From assembly GCA_937870805.1 (NCBI GenBank), contig CALMZT010001029.1, forward strand, positions 1-5,208: a stretch of 5,208 nt of DNA, given 5' to 3'. A program made the translations under genes and the position numbers. The notes under the pieces were generated by a model that worked only from the letters and a program-made list of their open reading frames with translations, was not told where the DNA came from and did no database searches. Positions within the stretch are counted from its first letter, which is position 1; the number at the start of each line of letters is the position of its first letter. Of the stretch, positions 4,738 through 5,208 are shown in pieces. The DNA is from an uncultured Chloroflexota bacterium. GTDB taxonomy: Bacteria > Chloroflexota > Anaerolineae > Aggregatilineales > Phototrophicaceae.

Positions 4738-5149
4738 GCCGCGGAATTCCCAGGCGCAGGTGCTCCACCTTGATGCAGCGGTTCATCACCACCACCAGGC
4801 CGGCTGCCCGGCCGCGCTCGGCCGCCGCGGCATCTTCCACGCCGAACTGGCCCCACACCGCGCGCGCCCCTACGGCGATCGCATCGCCCACCACCTGCGC
4901 CAGGTGCTCCGAGCGCCGAAAGACATTGACGATGTCCACCGGCTCGGGCAGGCTGCGCAGGTTGGGGTAAGCGGGGTTGCCGTCCACGCTGCGCAGGAAC
5001 GGGTTGACGGCAAAGACGATGTAGCCGGCACGGCGCAGGTATTGGCCGACTTGAAAGCTGTCGCGGTAGGGCTTGTCGGAGTGGCCGACCACGGCGATGC
5101 GGCCGCTGGAGGCCAACAAGGCATGCAGCTCGGCGTCGGAGTGCTTCAT
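4730..5149 (-). CDS. CoA-binding domain protein (CoA_binding_2 / YccU-like)
   Basis: Small cytoplasmic Rossmann-fold protein of 139 residues, the usual size of stand-alone CoA-binding proteins related to the N-terminal domain of succinyl-CoA synthetase alpha. Seen: the nucleotide-binding start RIAVVGHSDKPYRDSFQVG (17-35), VNPFL (48-52), VDIVNVFRRS (71-80), WGQFG (99-103) and the C-terminal MNRCIKVEH (122-130). I recall an aspartate where this protein has Asn123 in many relatives, a minor deviation. CoA binding is a family property; the physiological role is not established. The ATG at 5149 overlaps the TGA of the preceding gene by 4 nt (ATGA), and its own TGA overlaps the Nudix start by 8 nt, so the three genes are probably one transcript. 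GC content here is about 69%, well above the genes to the left. Confidence 0.92.
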   Translation of the reverse strand: MKHSDAELHALLASSGRIAVVGHSDKPYRDSFQVGQYLRRAGYIVFAVNPFLRSVDGNPAYPNLRSLPEPVDIVNVFRRSEHLAQVVGDAIAVGARAVWGQFGVEDAAAAERGRAAGLVVVMNRCIKVEHLRLGIPRRA

Positions 5150-5208
5150 GCCCGCGGCTCCGCCGGCTGGGTGGGGTCAAACGTAACGGTCTGCTCGTCC
5201 ACCACCTG
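5146..5208 (-). CDS. C-terminal end of an unidentified gene (truncated by the window edge)
   Basis: The frame is open from the window edge and encodes 20 residues, starting QVVDEQTVTFD and ending PTQPAEPRA, then TGA at 5148-5146. The stop overlaps the ATG of the CoA-binding gene (ATGA), the typical arrangement of coupled operon genes, and the codons are GC-rich like the next gene. The tail is too short and low in complexity to identify the product. It is called a gene because of the overlap and the matching composition. Confidence 0.55.
   Translation of the reverse strand, partial: QVVDEQTVTFDPTQPAEPRA

Noticed and set aside
4611..5180. Long minus-strand open frame of 189 codons, rich in Arg, Pro and Gly, overlapping the CoA-binding gene
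   Set aside because: It is a by-product of 69% GC content. The CoA-binding frame carries recognisable motifs throughout and fits the operon overlaps.

Overview
The window reads as a piece of a metagenome-derived Chloroflexota (Anaerolineae-like) genome. This is an inference from the long secreted protein (SH3-like, FecR-like, DUF2135/YfaP-like and repeated PPC domains), from the TAGGGGC-type intergenic palindromes, and from the general style of the proteins. Every gene lies on the minus strand, so the layout is described from right to left.

Right end (5208 to 4189): the last 20 codons of an unidentified gene, a small CoA-binding-domain protein and a Nudix hydrolase of the ADP-ribose pyrophosphatase type. 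They are packed head to tail with 4-nt and 8-nt overlaps and form an operon that starts outside the window. GC content drops from about 69% to about 57% inside the Nudix gene near 4615. Directly after the Nudix stop codon lies a 163-bp non-coding element with imperfect terminal inverted repeats and an 11-bp flanking direct repeat, which looks like a MITE.

Middle (3947 to 1335): one large gene for an exported multidomain protein of about 870 residues. It now appears as two open frames because 63 bases (2265-2327) were overwritten by the 58-base Illumina P5/TruSeq universal adapter plus a poly-T (poly-A on the read strand) run-off. The two halves are in the same frame. The overwritten block has exactly the length of the matching block in the neighbouring PPC repeat. 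All seven bases that differ from the adapter equal the base at the same place in that repeat, so the true sequence shows through. The split is a data artefact, not biology.

Left end (1334 to 1): a TAGGGGC palindrome, then an extended -10 promoter, a leader with a terminator-like hairpin, the gene for ribosomal protein L19 (rplS), and 16 nt later a peptidase C26 / gamma-glutamyl-GABA hydrolase-like amidotransferase gene that is probably co-transcribed with it.

I see no tRNA, rRNA, CRISPR array or transposase gene. No gene-free stretch exceeds 300 bases; the two longest, 1161-1334 and 3948-4188, are described below. The most notable result is the adapter mosaic. The best candidate for real but under-described biology is the MITE-like element at the Nudix stop codon. 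I found no convincing new multi-gene system.
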